64,000 nucleotides of DNA. It comes from Flavobacteriales bacterium (GTDB taxonomy: Bacteria; Bacteroidota; Bacteroidia; Flavobacteriales_G; Salibacteraceae). Position numbers and translations under genes: made by a program. Of the stretch, positions 8,145-16,999 are shown one piece after another. Below the pieces are notes generated by a model. That model saw only the letters and a list, made by a program, of their open reading frames with translations. It was not told the DNA's origin and made no database searches. Position 1 is the stretch's first letter; each line of letters opens with the position of its first letter. Location: contig DNTB01000031.1 of assembly GCA_003499525.1 (NCBI GenBank), positions 1 to 64,000 of the forward strand, given 5' to 3'.

Positions 8145-8458
8145 TGGATAAATATAAAGTGCAGATTGAACCTGAAGTCCTCGTCGATATTCAGGAAATT
8201 ACCGATTGGTACAACGAGGCAAAAGCAGGACTTGGCACAAGGTTTCAAAGAACGGCTATTATTCAAATAAACTCACTTAACAAAGAACCTCATATCTACG
8301 CTGTACGTTACAGGGAAATTCGTTGTATGGTTATTGAGAAATTCCCTTACATGACTCACTTCTATATTAATGAAGGAAGCAAAACGGTTGAAGTTTTAGC
8401 TGTAATAAGTACGAGTCGCAATCCTAAAATCTGGTTAGAAAAAACGAGCAAACATTGA
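8144..8458 (+). CDS. RelE/ParE family toxin
   Basis: A 104-residue protein with the RelE/ParE fold pattern: an N-terminal strand (YKVQIEPEVLVDIQEITDWYNEAKAGLGTRF), a central RYREIRCMVIEKFPYMTHFYI, and the C-terminal VEVLAVISTSRNPKIW. Members either cleave ribosome-bound mRNA (RelE) or poison gyrase (ParE); the sequence alone does not decide. It starts on the last base of the antitoxin stop, so translation is coupled. The reading frame is intact, so the module is probably functional. Confidence 0.8.
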   Translation: MDKYKVQIEPEVLVDIQEITDWYNEAKAGLGTRFQRTAIIQINSLNKEPHIYAVRYREIRCMVIEKFPYMTHFYINEGSKTVEVLAVISTSRNPKIWLEKTSKH

Positions 8459-8511
8459 AAAACCCCACTAAAGTTAGGCATGAAGATGGGTCCTAAAGTT
8501 TTTAGACCGAT

Positions 8512-8530
8512 GGCGAGGTGCAGGGCTGCT
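8512..8530 (+). repeat. Right copy of the 19-bp direct repeat flanking the TA pair
   Basis: GGCGAGGTGCAGGGCTGCT; pairs with 7757-7775. It is followed after two bases by the second copy of the T9SS C-terminal segment. Confidence 0.45.
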
Positions 8531-8531
8531 C

Positions 8532-8820
8532 AATACTGCTTCTTCATCAGAGGATACAATGATATACCCTAATCCTACGGATAACTATTTTCAACTGAGT
8601 TTTTCGGATCATAAATTGCAAGTTGATCGGTTAGAAATGCTGAGCATCAATGGAAAAAACGTTCGTTCATTCGAGAAGAATGAAACTACATTAAATATCG
8701 AAGGCATTCCACCCGGAATTTACTTTCTCAGAGTTTCATCGAATAAGGGTATTGGCATTGAAAAAGTTGTAATTCGCTGAGATAAGAAGCAAATCTGTCT
8801 TGCTGATGGGAGAAGGACCG
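8532..8820 (+). pseudogene. Second copy of T9SS C-terminal domain segment (gene fragment)
   Basis: Direct repeat copy 2 of 7386-7675. The frame from 8559 to 8780 codes for 73 residues that are almost the same sorting domain as the secreted protein ending at 7635 (MIYPNPTDNYFQLSF, SINGKNVRSFEK, GIPPGIYFLRV, IEKVVIR). There is no signal peptide and no cargo, so it cannot be a T9SS substrate alone. Its first residues have the canonical IYPNPT, while the upstream full gene has IYPIPT, so this copy is closer to the ancestral motif there. Convergent with lepA. Confidence 0.65.
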
Positions 8821-8848
8821 TAGCAAGGTTATAGTCTTTGCCTAGGTC

Positions 8849-10633
8849 TCAATCCAACTTCAGAACCGCCATAAACGCTGCTTGAGGAACTTCAACATTT
8901 CCTACCTGACGCATGCGTTTCTTACCCTTTTTCTGCTTTTCAAGTAGCTTTCTCTTTCGGGTGATGTCGCCACCGTAACATTTAGCAGTAACATCTTTTC
9001 GCATCGCTTTTACGGTTTCCCGTGCAATGATTTTGGCTCCGATAGCCGCCTGAATGGCTATTTCAAATTGCTGTCGGGGGATGAGCTCTCTGAGCTTCGA
9101 ACATATCTTTTTTCCTAAATAATACGCGTTGTCCCGGTGAATCAGCGCAGAAAGGGCATCCACCTGATCTCCGTTAAGCATGATATCCAGCTTGACGAGA
9201 TTAGAACGCTGATAATCAATGGGATGATAATCAAAAGAGGCATATCCTCTGGATACTGTTTTCAGGCGATCATAAAAGTCGAAGACAATCTCAGCCAATG
9301 GAATATGAAAGATGATCTCAACACGATCTGTAGTTAGATAATTCTGGTTCTGAAGAATACCTCTCTTTTCAATACAAAGATTCATCACTTGCCCGATATA
9401 ATCCGACTTGGTAATGATCTGTGCCGATATAAAGGGTTCTTCGACAAAGTCGAGTTTGGCCGGATCAGGAAATTCTGAAGGGTTGGTTACCTTGAGTACT
9501 TCTTCGCTCTTAGTATGGGCGATATACGACACGTTTGGAACTGTGGTAATCACGGAAATATCAAATTCACGCTCCAGGCGCTCCTGAACGATTTCCATAT
9601 GAAGCATTCCTAGAAAGCCACATCGAAACCCAAATCCTAAAGCAGCAGAAGTCTCAGGCTCAAATGTCAGCGAAGCATCGTTCAGCTGAAGTTTTTCTAT
9701 GGCATCTCGGAGATCTTCGTATTCATCTGTATCTACAGGATATATTCCGGCGAAAACCATGGGTTTTACATCCTCAAAACCTTTGATGGCGGCGCCGGGA
9801 TTGTTCTTGTGTGTAACCGTATCCCCAACTTTAACTTCTCGGGCTTGTTTGATTCCCGAAATAATATAGCCGACATCTCCCGCTGATAATTGGCTGTGGG
9901 GCTCCAGATCGAGCTTGAGTACCCCGATTTCATCAGCATCATACTCTTTTCCGGTATTGATAAATTTGACCAGATCTCCTTTGTTCAGCGTCCCGTTGAA
10001 GATTCGCACATAGGCCAGAATACCTCGGTAGGAGTTAAAAACCGAATCAAAAATCATGGCTTGCAAGGGCCCGTCAGGGTCTCCCTCAGGCGCAGGTACC
10101 CGCTCTAAAATTGCCTGGAGTATCTGGTCTACTCCCAGTCCGCTTTTTCCACTGGCCGGAATGATATCCTCGTATTCACATCCAATAAGATCGACGATCT
10201 GGTCAGATACCTCTTCAGGCATGGCACTGGCCAAATCCATTTTGTTCAGTACCGGAATGATTTCCAAATCGTGTTCCAGAGCCAAATAAAGATTGCTAAT
10301 CGTTTGAGCCTGAATGCCTTGTGTTGCATCTACAATGAGTAGTGCCCCTTCACAAGCTGCAATGGATCGGGAGACTTCATAAGAGAAATCCACATGACCC
10401 GGAGTATCAATGAGGTTGAGGATATAGTGCTCGCCCTCATGTTCATGACGCATCTGTATGGCATGGCTCTTAATGGTGATCCCACGCTCTCTTTCAATGT
10501 CCATATCATCCAAAGTCTGCTCCTGCAAATCCCTGTCTGATACGGTTCCGGTGGTTTGCAATAATCGATCAGCTAAAGTGCTTTTACCGTGATCGATATG
10601 GGCAATGATGCAGAAGTTTCGGATATTTTTCAT
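8849..10633 (-). CDS. lepA: Elongation factor 4 (LepA), back-translocating GTPase
   Basis: A 594-residue protein, the normal length for the family. GTPase motifs are complete: AHIDHGKST (residues 11-19), DTPGH (76-80), NKMD (130-133). The LepA-specific C-terminal domain is present, ending with DVTAKCYGGDITRKRKLLEKQKKGKKRMR. LepA binds the ribosome, drives back-translocation and assists in 30S biogenesis and translation under stress. It is transcribed away from the TetR-family gene across a 120-bp divergent spacer. No oddities are seen. Confidence 0.97.
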   Translation of the reverse strand: MKNIRNFCIIAHIDHGKSTLADRLLQTTGTVSDRDLQEQTLDDMDIERERGITIKSHAIQMRHEHEGEHYILNLIDTPGHVDFSYEVSRSIAACEGALLIVDATQGIQAQTISNLYLALEHDLEIIPVLNKMDLASAMPEEVSDQIVDLIGCEYEDIIPASGKSGLGVDQILQAILERVPAPEGDPDGPLQAMIFDSVFNSYRGILAYVRIFNGTLNKGDLVKFINTGKEYDADEIGVLKLDLEPHSQLSAGDVGYIISGIKQAREVKVGDTVTHKNNPGAAIKGFEDVKPMVFAGIYPVDTDEYEDLRDAIEKLQLNDASLTFEPETSAALGFGFRCGFLGMLHMEIVQERLEREFDISVITTVPNVSYIAHTKSEEVLKVTNPSEFPDPAKLDFVEEPFISAQIITKSDYIGQVMNLCIEKRGILQNQNYLTTDRVEIIFHIPLAEIVFDFYDRLKTVSRGYASFDYHPIDYQRSNLVKLDIMLNGDQVDALSALIHRDNAYYLGKKICSKLRELIPRQQFEIAIQAAIGAKIIARETVKAMRKDVTAKCYGGDITRKRKLLEKQKKGKKRMRQVGNVEVPQAAFMAVLKLD

Positions 10634-10696
10634 GAAAATAAAACTGCGCGAAAATACATCATTTCAGGTATCATCATTCTCTTTAATTTTATTGAC

Positions 10697-10710
10697 TGAC
10701 CGTTAGGTCA
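10697..10710. promoter_or_regulatory. Palindromic operator TGACC-GTTA-GGTCA of the TetR-family gene
   Basis: A perfect 5-bp inverted repeat with a 4-bp spacer (TGACCGTTAGGTCA), 44 bp upstream of the TetR-family start. The TGAC/GTCA arms are those commonly bound by TetR/AcrR regulators. The site most likely mediates autoregulation of the regulator and its export operon, and could also influence the divergent lepA. Confidence 0.6.
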
Positions 10711-10753
10711 ACAAAAAAATTCTCTATAATTTCGTGCTCAGTTTGATGGCATT

Positions 10754-11341
10754 ATGACACCAAGAAGCCCAGAGCAATTTGAGAAAATCAGAGAAGAAAG
10801 TCGGCAAAAAATAGCTCATTCGGCAGTGGAACTTTTTACTGAAAAAGGATATGACACAACGACGATACAGCAGATTGCAACGCATGCTGAAGTCTCTAAA
10901 GGACTGATATACAATTACTTTGAAAGTAAGGAAGACATCGTGTTGTATATCGTAAACGGTATGCTTGCCCTATTTGACGATATGATGAAGGGGATAGACG
11001 ACAAAGAGCATATGTCCCCGTCAGAGAGGTTGAAGAACCTAATTGATGCAGTTTGTGATGAACTAGAATCCGGGCATGAGTGGATGAGATGGATGATTCC
11101 GCTGGCATTTCGAAAGAATCAATTTGGGTTTGTTACAGATATAATCGAAATGAAAATCAAAAGTGCTATAGCCCATATGCGAAGTCTTTTCAAGGAATTG
11201 GAATACGAAGAGCCTGAGAAGGAAGCCTGGTTTCTCGGGGCTGTGTTTGACGGTATGCATATGGCCGCACTAGCACTGGAAAACTACGATGTACAGGGCA
11301 TGAGGGAGGTGCTTTATTCTAAATACAATGTAAAGAATTAA
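10754..11341 (+). CDS. TetR/AcrR family transcriptional regulator
   Basis: A 195-residue protein with an N-terminal helix-turn-helix (residues ~16-62: AVELFTEKGYDTTTIQQIA, then HAEVSKGLIYNYFESKEDIV) and a helical ligand-binding C-terminal domain. Such proteins repress export or lipid genes until a small molecule binds. It heads a run of six genes in the same direction, with only 2 bp before the LolA-like gene, and a palindromic operator-like site lies just upstream. It therefore probably controls the whole operon. The ligand is unknown. Confidence 0.9.
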   Translation: MTPRSPEQFEKIREESRQKIAHSAVELFTEKGYDTTTIQQIATHAEVSKGLIYNYFESKEDIVLYIVNGMLALFDDMMKGIDDKEHMSPSERLKNLIDAVCDELESGHEWMRWMIPLAFRKNQFGFVTDIIEMKIKSAIAHMRSLFKELEYEEPEKEAWFLGAVFDGMHMAALALENYDVQGMREVLYSKYNVKN

Positions 11342-11343
11342 TT

Positions 11344-12090
11344 ATGAGATTTTTAGTGATAGCTCTGATGTTGGTTCCATGGGGTCTGAGCGGACAATCT
11401 GCCTTTGAGATTGTCCAAGAATCGGATCAGAAAATGAGGGGCAGGAATTCGAAAGGAACCACAACCATACAAATTGTTCGGCCTAAGTACACCCGGGAAA
11501 TGAAAATGGTCAACTGGACCCTGGGCGATGACTATGCTCTGGTCTTGATTTTAGAGCCAAAAAAGGACGAAGGCAGTGCTTTTCTAAAACGTGAAAAAGA
11601 AATCTGGAATTGGGTGCCGAATATCGAGCGAACGATTAAACTTCCACCCTCTATGATGACACAAAACTGGATGGGAACAGATTTTACGAATGACGATCTG
11701 GTGAAGCAAAGCTCAATAGTGGTAGACTATACCCACGAAATAGTGAGTGAAGAAAAGGTCAATGGCCTGAATTGCTGGAAAATTGAACTCACACCAAAAC
11801 CCGAAGCCGCAGTTGTATGGGGAAAAATCCTGATTTGGATTGATCAAGCCGATTTCATGCAAATGAAAGTTGAGTTTTACGATGAAGATGATTTTCTGGT
11901 TAACACCCTTTCGGGATCTGAGCCAAAAGAGTTTGACGGTCAATTGCTGCCTTCACGATTGGAGATGATACCGGCCGAAAAACCAGGTAACAAAACGGTA
12001 ATGATTACCAACACACTGGATTTTAATATCGATATAGCTGAATCTTTTTTCACGACCCGCAATATGCGCAGTGTTAAATCAACCGACTGA
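11344..12090 (+). CDS. LolA-like outer-membrane lipoprotein-sorting protein
   Basis: A 248-residue protein with a signal peptide (residues 1-17, ending LSGQS). The body matches the PF17131-type LolA/LolB-like fold: FEIVQESDQKMRG, VRPKYTREMKMVNW, FLKREKEIWNWVPNIERTIKLPPSMM, NWMGTDFTNDDLVK. Proteins of this class are periplasmic hydrophobic-ligand carriers, often encoded next to FtsX-type permeases. The stop codon overlaps the first permease start (TGATG). Inferred role: ferrying lipid or lipoprotein between the ABC transporter and the outer-membrane barrel encoded in the same operon. Confidence 0.85.
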   Translation: MRFLVIALMLVPWGLSGQSAFEIVQESDQKMRGRNSKGTTTIQIVRPKYTREMKMVNWTLGDDYALVLILEPKKDEGSAFLKREKEIWNWVPNIERTIKLPPSMMTQNWMGTDFTNDDLVKQSSIVVDYTHEIVSEEKVNGLNCWKIELTPKPEAAVVWGKILIWIDQADFMQMKVEFYDEDDFLVNTLSGSEPKEFDGQLLPSRLEMIPAEKPGNKTVMITNTLDFNIDIAESFFTTRNMRSVKSTD

Positions 12091-13310
12091 TGATCGTTAA
12101 ACTGGCATGGCGAAATATCTGGCGCAATAGGAGGCGAAGTTTCATAACTGTAACCTCTATAAGTTTTGCCGTTATTCTGGCCCTTTTTATGCGGTCCATG
12201 CAATTGGGCTCTTACGAACGCATGATCGATAATGCGGCTCGGTTCTATACCGGATATGCACAGATACATGCAAACGGCTATTGGGATGACCAAACGTTGG
12301 ACAACAGTATGGAATTTGATTCGACATTAATGTCGGAAGTCGATGGCATGAAAGGTGTGGAAATTACGGTTCCGAGGGTTGAATCATTCGCTTTGGCTTC
12401 TTATGGTTCAAAAACTAAAGGCGCTGCTGTACTCGGAATTGACCCTCTTCGGGAGGAACAGCTAACCAGAGTAAAATCGAAACTGATTTCAGGTAAATTT
12501 CTTGAAGATGGGGATAAAGGGGTGCTTATTTCCGAAGGGTTAGCATCCTATCTGAAAATGGGAATTGGAGATTCTTTAGTGCTCCTAGGTCAGGGTTTTC
12601 AGGCGATGACTGCGGCCGGTTTATACGAAATTCAGGGCATCTTGAAGTTTCCAATTCCAGCTCAGAATGACCAAACTGTTTTGATGAACCTGTCCGGGGC
12701 ACAATTTCTTTTCTCCATGGAAGACCGGATAACGAGCTTGGCCCTTGTAATTGAGAGTAGTGATGATGTAGATCCTGTAGTTACTGATCTGGAGCAAAGA
12801 TTGGATACTGCAGCTTTTGAAGTATTGGGCTGGAGAGAATTGATGCCTGAATTGATTGAAAGTATTGAGATAGACAACGTCAGCGGAAGAATCATGCTGT
12901 TTTTTCTATACCTCGTCATTGGTTTTGGCATGTTCGGTACATTCCTAATGATGACCCAGGAGCGTAAGTATGAGTTTGGTGTACTGATATCAATCGGGAT
13001 GAAGCGGAGACTAATGCAATGGGTGGTTTTTCTTGAAATGGCATTGATGTCTGGAATAGGGGTCCTTACTGGAGTGGCAGTAGCGCTTCCTTTTCTAATT
13101 TATTTCTACCGCAATCCGGTGTATTTGAGCGGAGAATCTGCTGAAGCCATTGAAAAATTTGGTGTTGAAGCGGCCTATTTCTTTTCTCTCGATGCTGAGA
13201 TTTTTATCAATCAGGCCTGGGCCATATTGATTATGGCCCTGATACTTGGATTTTATCCCCTGCTAGTCATTTTCAAGCTGAAACCCGTAAAAGCCATGCG
13301 CGAAAGCTAA
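12090..13310 (+). CDS. ABC transporter permease, FtsX/LolC type (first of pair)
   Basis: A 406-residue protein with the MacB/LolC layout: a cytoplasmic N-terminus (KLAWRNIWRNRRRSFITV), TM1, a ~220-residue periplasmic domain and three C-terminal TM helices (from about residue 265; the FtsX domain contains MMTQERKYEFGVLISIGMKRR). These proteins do not move substrate through a pore but couple ATP hydrolysis to periplasmic movement (mechanotransmission). It is partnered by the second permease 11 bp downstream and the ATPase. The product probably works in a LolCDE-like complex. Confidence 0.88.
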   Translation: MIVKLAWRNIWRNRRRSFITVTSISFAVILALFMRSMQLGSYERMIDNAARFYTGYAQIHANGYWDDQTLDNSMEFDSTLMSEVDGMKGVEITVPRVESFALASYGSKTKGAAVLGIDPLREEQLTRVKSKLISGKFLEDGDKGVLISEGLASYLKMGIGDSLVLLGQGFQAMTAAGLYEIQGILKFPIPAQNDQTVLMNLSGAQFLFSMEDRITSLALVIESSDDVDPVVTDLEQRLDTAAFEVLGWRELMPELIESIEIDNVSGRIMLFFLYLVIGFGMFGTFLMMTQERKYEFGVLISIGMKRRLMQWVVFLEMALMSGIGVLTGVAVALPFLIYFYRNPVYLSGESAEAIEKFGVEAAYFFSLDAEIFINQAWAILIMALILGFYPLLVIFKLKPVKAMRES

Positions 13311-13321
13311 AACAACATAGT

Positions 13322-14533
13322 ATGCTACTGAAAATATCATGGTTGAACATTTGGCGGAAAAAGAGCAGAAGCTTAGTAGTAATAGGCTCTATTGCTGTTG
13401 GAATAGCTGCACTCATTGCCGGGACCGGCCTTATGAATGGGTTTCTGGTGAGCTATATGGCGAGCATAATTCAACATGAAACTTCAGATTTTCAAGTTCA
13501 TCACCCTGATTTCAAACTGGATTATGAGGTCGAATATGTTATAAATGAAGCGGACGAGAAATTGAAGTATCTCAGTAATGATCCGTCGGTCATTGCAGTT
13601 TCTTCCAGAGTTATTTCGAATGGAATGGTAGCATCAGCCCAAAAGGCAAAGGGGGTCCAGATTCGTGGCATAAATCCAAAAGAAGAAGCGCTGGTTACAC
13701 GGTTGGATTCCGCTTTAGTGGATGGTGCATATTTCGAAGGTATCAAGAGAAACCCTATCATCATAGGATATAAAATGGCCGAGGAACTCAAAGTAAAGGT
13801 GCGTTCTAAAATTGTTCTGACGTTTACAGACAACAATGGTGAAATTGTTTCGGCGGCATTCCGCGTGGTAGGAATTGCCAGGAGCAGTTCAGTTAAATTG
13901 AATGAACTGTTTGCTTTCGTGCGGAAATCAGATTTGCAACCCTTACTGGGCGTTTCGGGGATTCATGAAATTGCCGTGATGACCACCGATCGATTTGAGG
14001 TTGAAAAAGTAAGCGATTCCTATTCGGCAAAATTCTTAGAAGACAAGGTTGAAACCTGGTCCGAACTGGCACCCGAACTGGCCATGATGCAAGAGATGTA
14101 CGGGTATATGCTCTATATTCTTATGGCCATTATTATGCTGGCTCTGGTTTTTGGAATAGTCAATACCATGCTCATGGCCGTGTTGGAACGTTTTAGAGAA
14201 TTAGGGATGCTGATGGCTCTTGGCATGAACAAGGCCAGAGTTTTTGCCATGATTGTTCTCGAAACACTACTCCTAAGTTTTGTTGGCGCTCCTATTGGGT
14301 TGCTTTTAGGGTGGGCAACCATCGCTCATTTTCAATACCATGGACTTGATTTGTCGGCTTATAGCCAAGGTTTGGAGAGCTTTGGATATACCAATATGCT
14401 CTATCCTTATTTGGAAAATAAAGCATACGCCATTGTCACTGGAGGTGTGATTTTTACCGCTCTCCTGGGCGCTCTATATCCCGCCTGGAAAGCTGTAAAG
14501 CTAAATCCCGTTGAGGCATTGCATAAAATATAA
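13322..14533 (+). CDS. ABC transporter permease, FtsX/LolC type (second of pair)
   Basis: A 403-residue paralogue of the preceding gene with the same topology: KISWLNIWRKKSRSLVVIGSIAVG at the N-terminus, a large periplasmic domain, then three C-terminal TM helices including NTMLMAVLERFRELGMLMALG, the typical FtsX cytoplasmic coupling helix region. Two different permeases followed by one ATPase mirrors LolC, LolE and LolD. The gene ends 10 bp before the ATPase start. Confident as to family; substrate unknown. Confidence 0.88.
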   Translation: MLLKISWLNIWRKKSRSLVVIGSIAVGIAALIAGTGLMNGFLVSYMASIIQHETSDFQVHHPDFKLDYEVEYVINEADEKLKYLSNDPSVIAVSSRVISNGMVASAQKAKGVQIRGINPKEEALVTRLDSALVDGAYFEGIKRNPIIIGYKMAEELKVKVRSKIVLTFTDNNGEIVSAAFRVVGIARSSSVKLNELFAFVRKSDLQPLLGVSGIHEIAVMTTDRFEVEKVSDSYSAKFLEDKVETWSELAPELAMMQEMYGYMLYILMAIIMLALVFGIVNTMLMAVLERFRELGMLMALGMNKARVFAMIVLETLLLSFVGAPIGLLLGWATIAHFQYHGLDLSAYSQGLESFGYTNMLYPYLENKAYAIVTGGVIFTALLGALYPAWKAVKLNPVEALHKI

Positions 14534-14543
14534 TATTCTGATA

Positions 14544-15236
14544 ATGAACATCATAGAAGCAAAAGGAATAGAAAAAGTCTACGATGAAGACAAAGTTCCA
14601 GTTCATGCATTGAACGGAATAGATTTGAACATCACAGAAGGAGAATTTACGGCTATTGTTGGGCCTTCGGGATGTGGTAAAACTACATTACTCAATATTC
14701 TTGGAGGGCTGGATCATCCATCTAAAGGAATAGTACATCTCGCAAATACCGATATTACATCAATGAGCGATAGTCATCTTATTGACTTCAGGTTACAGAA
14801 CATCGGGTTCGTATTTCAGGCGTATAACCTTATCCCTGTGCTCACTGTTCGCGAGAACATAGAATTTATCATGCTCCTTCAAAAAGCGGATAAAGTAGAA
14901 CGTCATCTTCGAAGTTCGGAGATGCTCGAACAAATGGGCATTGCTGACAAGGCGTCAAAAAGACCTTCAGAATTATCTGGTGGTCAGCAGCAGCGCGTGG
15001 CCGTGGCCCGGGCATTGGCATCCAAACCAAAGTTTATTCTGGCTGATGAGCCCACGGCCAATCTCGATTCAAAATCGACAGCCCAATTGCTCGACATCAT
15101 GGCTGAAATGAACCGAAAGGAGCAAACCACATTTGTGTTCTCCACTCACGATCAAAGGGTTATTGATCGCGCGCGCCGCATTGTAAGATTGGATGATGGA
15201 ATAGTAGTAGATGACCATGTGGCGGAACATGCTTAA
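14544..15236 (+). CDS. ABC transporter ATPase, LolD/MacB type
   Basis: A 230-residue ATPase when started at the ATG at 14544 (MNIIEAKGIEKVY); the open frame extends upstream, but those residues overlap the permease stop and do not fit the family. Walker A GPSGCGKT is at about residue 40, signature LSGGQ at 144-148, Walker B FILADEP at 164-170 and the switch histidine in STHD near 202. These are typical of the LolD/MacB/FtsE group that energises FtsX-type permeases. Its end overlaps the barrel gene by 26 bp. Confidence 0.93.
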   Translation: MNIIEAKGIEKVYDEDKVPVHALNGIDLNITEGEFTAIVGPSGCGKTTLLNILGGLDHPSKGIVHLANTDITSMSDSHLIDFRLQNIGFVFQAYNLIPVLTVRENIEFIMLLQKADKVERHLRSSEMLEQMGIADKASKRPSELSGGQQQRVAVARALASKPKFILADEPTANLDSKSTAQLLDIMAEMNRKEQTTFVFSTHDQRVIDRARRIVRLDDGIVVDDHVAEHA

Positions 15237-16392
15237 ATATGTGCTATTGGGCTCGCTGCTGCTTTGGTATCTGTCATGTGATGCGCAGGAGAAGTACCGG
15301 TTAAAGGACAATCTAACTGCAAAGGGATACCTCAAGTACATGCAGACCAATACGTTTACCAATGCCGATACCATAATCACCGATAATTTGTTGCACAACA
15401 GGGTTAATACCAGATGGTACCTTCCAAAGAATTTCACTCTCGGAGCAGAATTTAGAAATCGGGTATTCTATGGGGATGTGGTGCGCCTGTTACCAGATTA
15501 TGGAACGCGGATCACCAGTTATGACGGCGTGTTGCCTTTGGAAATTTTATGGGTCAATACACCTTCGCTTGTAATCAATACTATTATTGATCGGCTCTGG
15601 CTGGATTATGCAACCGAAAAAGTTGAACTCAGGGTGGGAAGACAGCGTATCAACTGGGGGCTGAATACAGTCTGGAATCCGAATGATTTGTTTAACGCCT
15701 TAGATTATCTCGATTTTGACTATGAGGAGCGTCCCGGATCTGATGCGGTGCGAGGTCAGCTATATTTGGGAGCGATGAGCGTATTGGACGTGGCCTACAA
15801 ATGGGCTGAGGATCGTGATCATGATGTTTTTGCAGCACGCTATAAATTCAACACCAATACCTATGATGTGCAGGTTTTGGCCGGTAAGTACCAACAAGAT
15901 TTTGCAGCTGGATTGGGTTGGGCTGGAAACATCGGTCAGGCCGGTTTTAAAGGAGAAGGAACCTGGTTTGTTCCATTGTCTGGTTCTCCTGACTCCATTC
16001 AGGTAGTGAGTTTTTCCACTACCCTGGAATATGGGTTTAAAAACGGTTGGAACGGAATGATTTCGTACTTGCTCAATACTGGTGGAACGGATGAAGGAGG
16101 CAATTTGCTGGCATTCAGTCAATTTACAACTACGGCTAAGTCGTTGTTGCCGAATAAACACACCGTTTTTCTAAATGGGATGAAACAGATAAGCCCTGTT
16201 TTTGTGGTGAATTTGGGCGGGTTTTACAGTTTCGGCGTAAACTGGCTCATATTCTTTCCTACCGTCACCTACAGTATAAAAGAAAACTGGGATATCGACT
16301 TTGTGGGTCAGCTTTTTTGGGGAGACGATCAAAATGGAGCATTTACGACGCAAGGAAACGCGTTATTCTTACGACTTAAGTGGAGTTTTTAA
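15211..16392 (+). CDS. Outer-membrane beta-barrel protein of the ABC operon (DUF1302-like)
   Basis: A 393-residue protein with a signal peptide (LKYVLLGSLLLWYLSCDAQ) and a body of alternating amphipathic strands ending in an aromatic residue (LRLKWSF), the usual last strand for BAM insertion. The segment VELRVGRQRINWGLNTVWNPNDLF resembles the DUF1302/alginate-export-like porin pattern. Starts are possible at 15211, 15217 and 15229; all lie within the end of the ATPase gene, so translation is coupled. It probably completes a trans-envelope pathway with the LolA-like protein and ABC complex. The last 250 bp of the gene are duplicated at 18098-18347. Confidence 0.8.
   Translation: MTMWRNMLKYVLLGSLLLWYLSCDAQEKYRLKDNLTAKGYLKYMQTNTFTNADTIITDNLLHNRVNTRWYLPKNFTLGAEFRNRVFYGDVVRLLPDYGTRITSYDGVLPLEILWVNTPSLVINTIIDRLWLDYATEKVELRVGRQRINWGLNTVWNPNDLFNALDYLDFDYEERPGSDAVRGQLYLGAMSVLDVAYKWAEDRDHDVFAARYKFNTNTYDVQVLAGKYQQDFAAGLGWAGNIGQAGFKGEGTWFVPLSGSPDSIQVVSFSTTLEYGFKNGWNGMISYLLNTGGTDEGGNLLAFSQFTTTAKSLLPNKHTVFLNGMKQISPVFVVNLGGFYSFGVNWLIFFPTVTYSIKENWDIDFVGQLFWGDDQNGAFTTQGNALFLRLKWSF
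16143..16392 (+). repeat. Direct repeat copy 1: 3' end of the barrel gene
   Basis: This 250-bp stretch recurs at 18098-18347. The first ~205 bp are identical by eye. The only differences are six substitutions in the last ~40 bp, all at synonymous positions (CAA/CAG, GGA/GGT, TTA/TTG, CGA/AGG, CTT/CTG). Confidence 0.85.
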
Positions 16393-16970
16393 TGGAAGAA
16401 ATGGATTCAATTAAATTTCATTGTTTGGAATGTGGACAAGCGATTCTCCTTACAGAGGTGATTCTAAATGGAACATTGTCGAAACACGGATATGTGCGTG
16501 GAATTTGTCCAAATTGTGGAACGATTATCCCATTATTTCTGGAGAAAGAAAAGGATGGAGTTTTGATATATCTGGCCAATCAAAATTGGGATTCTAAATG
16601 GGAGAAAGGTTCTGAACATATAGTTGAAATTCCGGGCGCCTCTGTTTCATCAGGTTCGGAAAAGGCATTTGGAGATTGGTTAGAGTTGAGGCATAGAGGA
16701 GCGATTTATCGCTTTTGGTCGATTGGTGCACAATGGTTTATCAGGCTACTTTTTGAAAACGAGCAAGAGTACATGTTCGAATTTGGAGTAGGTTTTCCAT
16801 ATGGATTGATAACTTTAAGTAAAAAGGACGGTTTGGTCCGAATGAAAGAAAAGTACGAAGTGCCACAAGTTTATTCTGGATTATATGAAATGCTCTCTAG
16901 AAAACTATCGGATTATCTGCATTTCAAAATTCCGATTCCAAAGTTTGAAGAAGGATTTATACGGTCGTAG
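16392..16970 (+). CDS. Zinc-ribbon protein of unknown function
   Basis: A 192-residue protein when started at the ATG at 16392, which overlaps the barrel stop (TAATG); twelve bases further upstream is another in-frame ATG. A CxxC pair at about residues 11-14 (HCLECG) and another near 40 (ICPNCGT) form a zinc ribbon. The remainder (GDWLELRHRGAIYRFWSIGAQWFIRLLF) looks globular and is not recognised. No signal peptide, so it is cytoplasmic. Position at the end of the export operon suggests co-expression, but it is absent from the duplicated block downstream. Confidence 0.6.
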   Translation: MEEMDSIKFHCLECGQAILLTEVILNGTLSKHGYVRGICPNCGTIIPLFLEKEKDGVLIYLANQNWDSKWEKGSEHIVEIPGASVSSGSEKAFGDWLELRHRGAIYRFWSIGAQWFIRLLFENEQEYMFEFGVGFPYGLITLSKKDGLVRMKEKYEVPQVYSGLYEMLSRKLSDYLHFKIPIPKFEEGFIRS

Positions 16971-16999
16971 TTGTATCTTTATCGGATAATACTGTCTTT

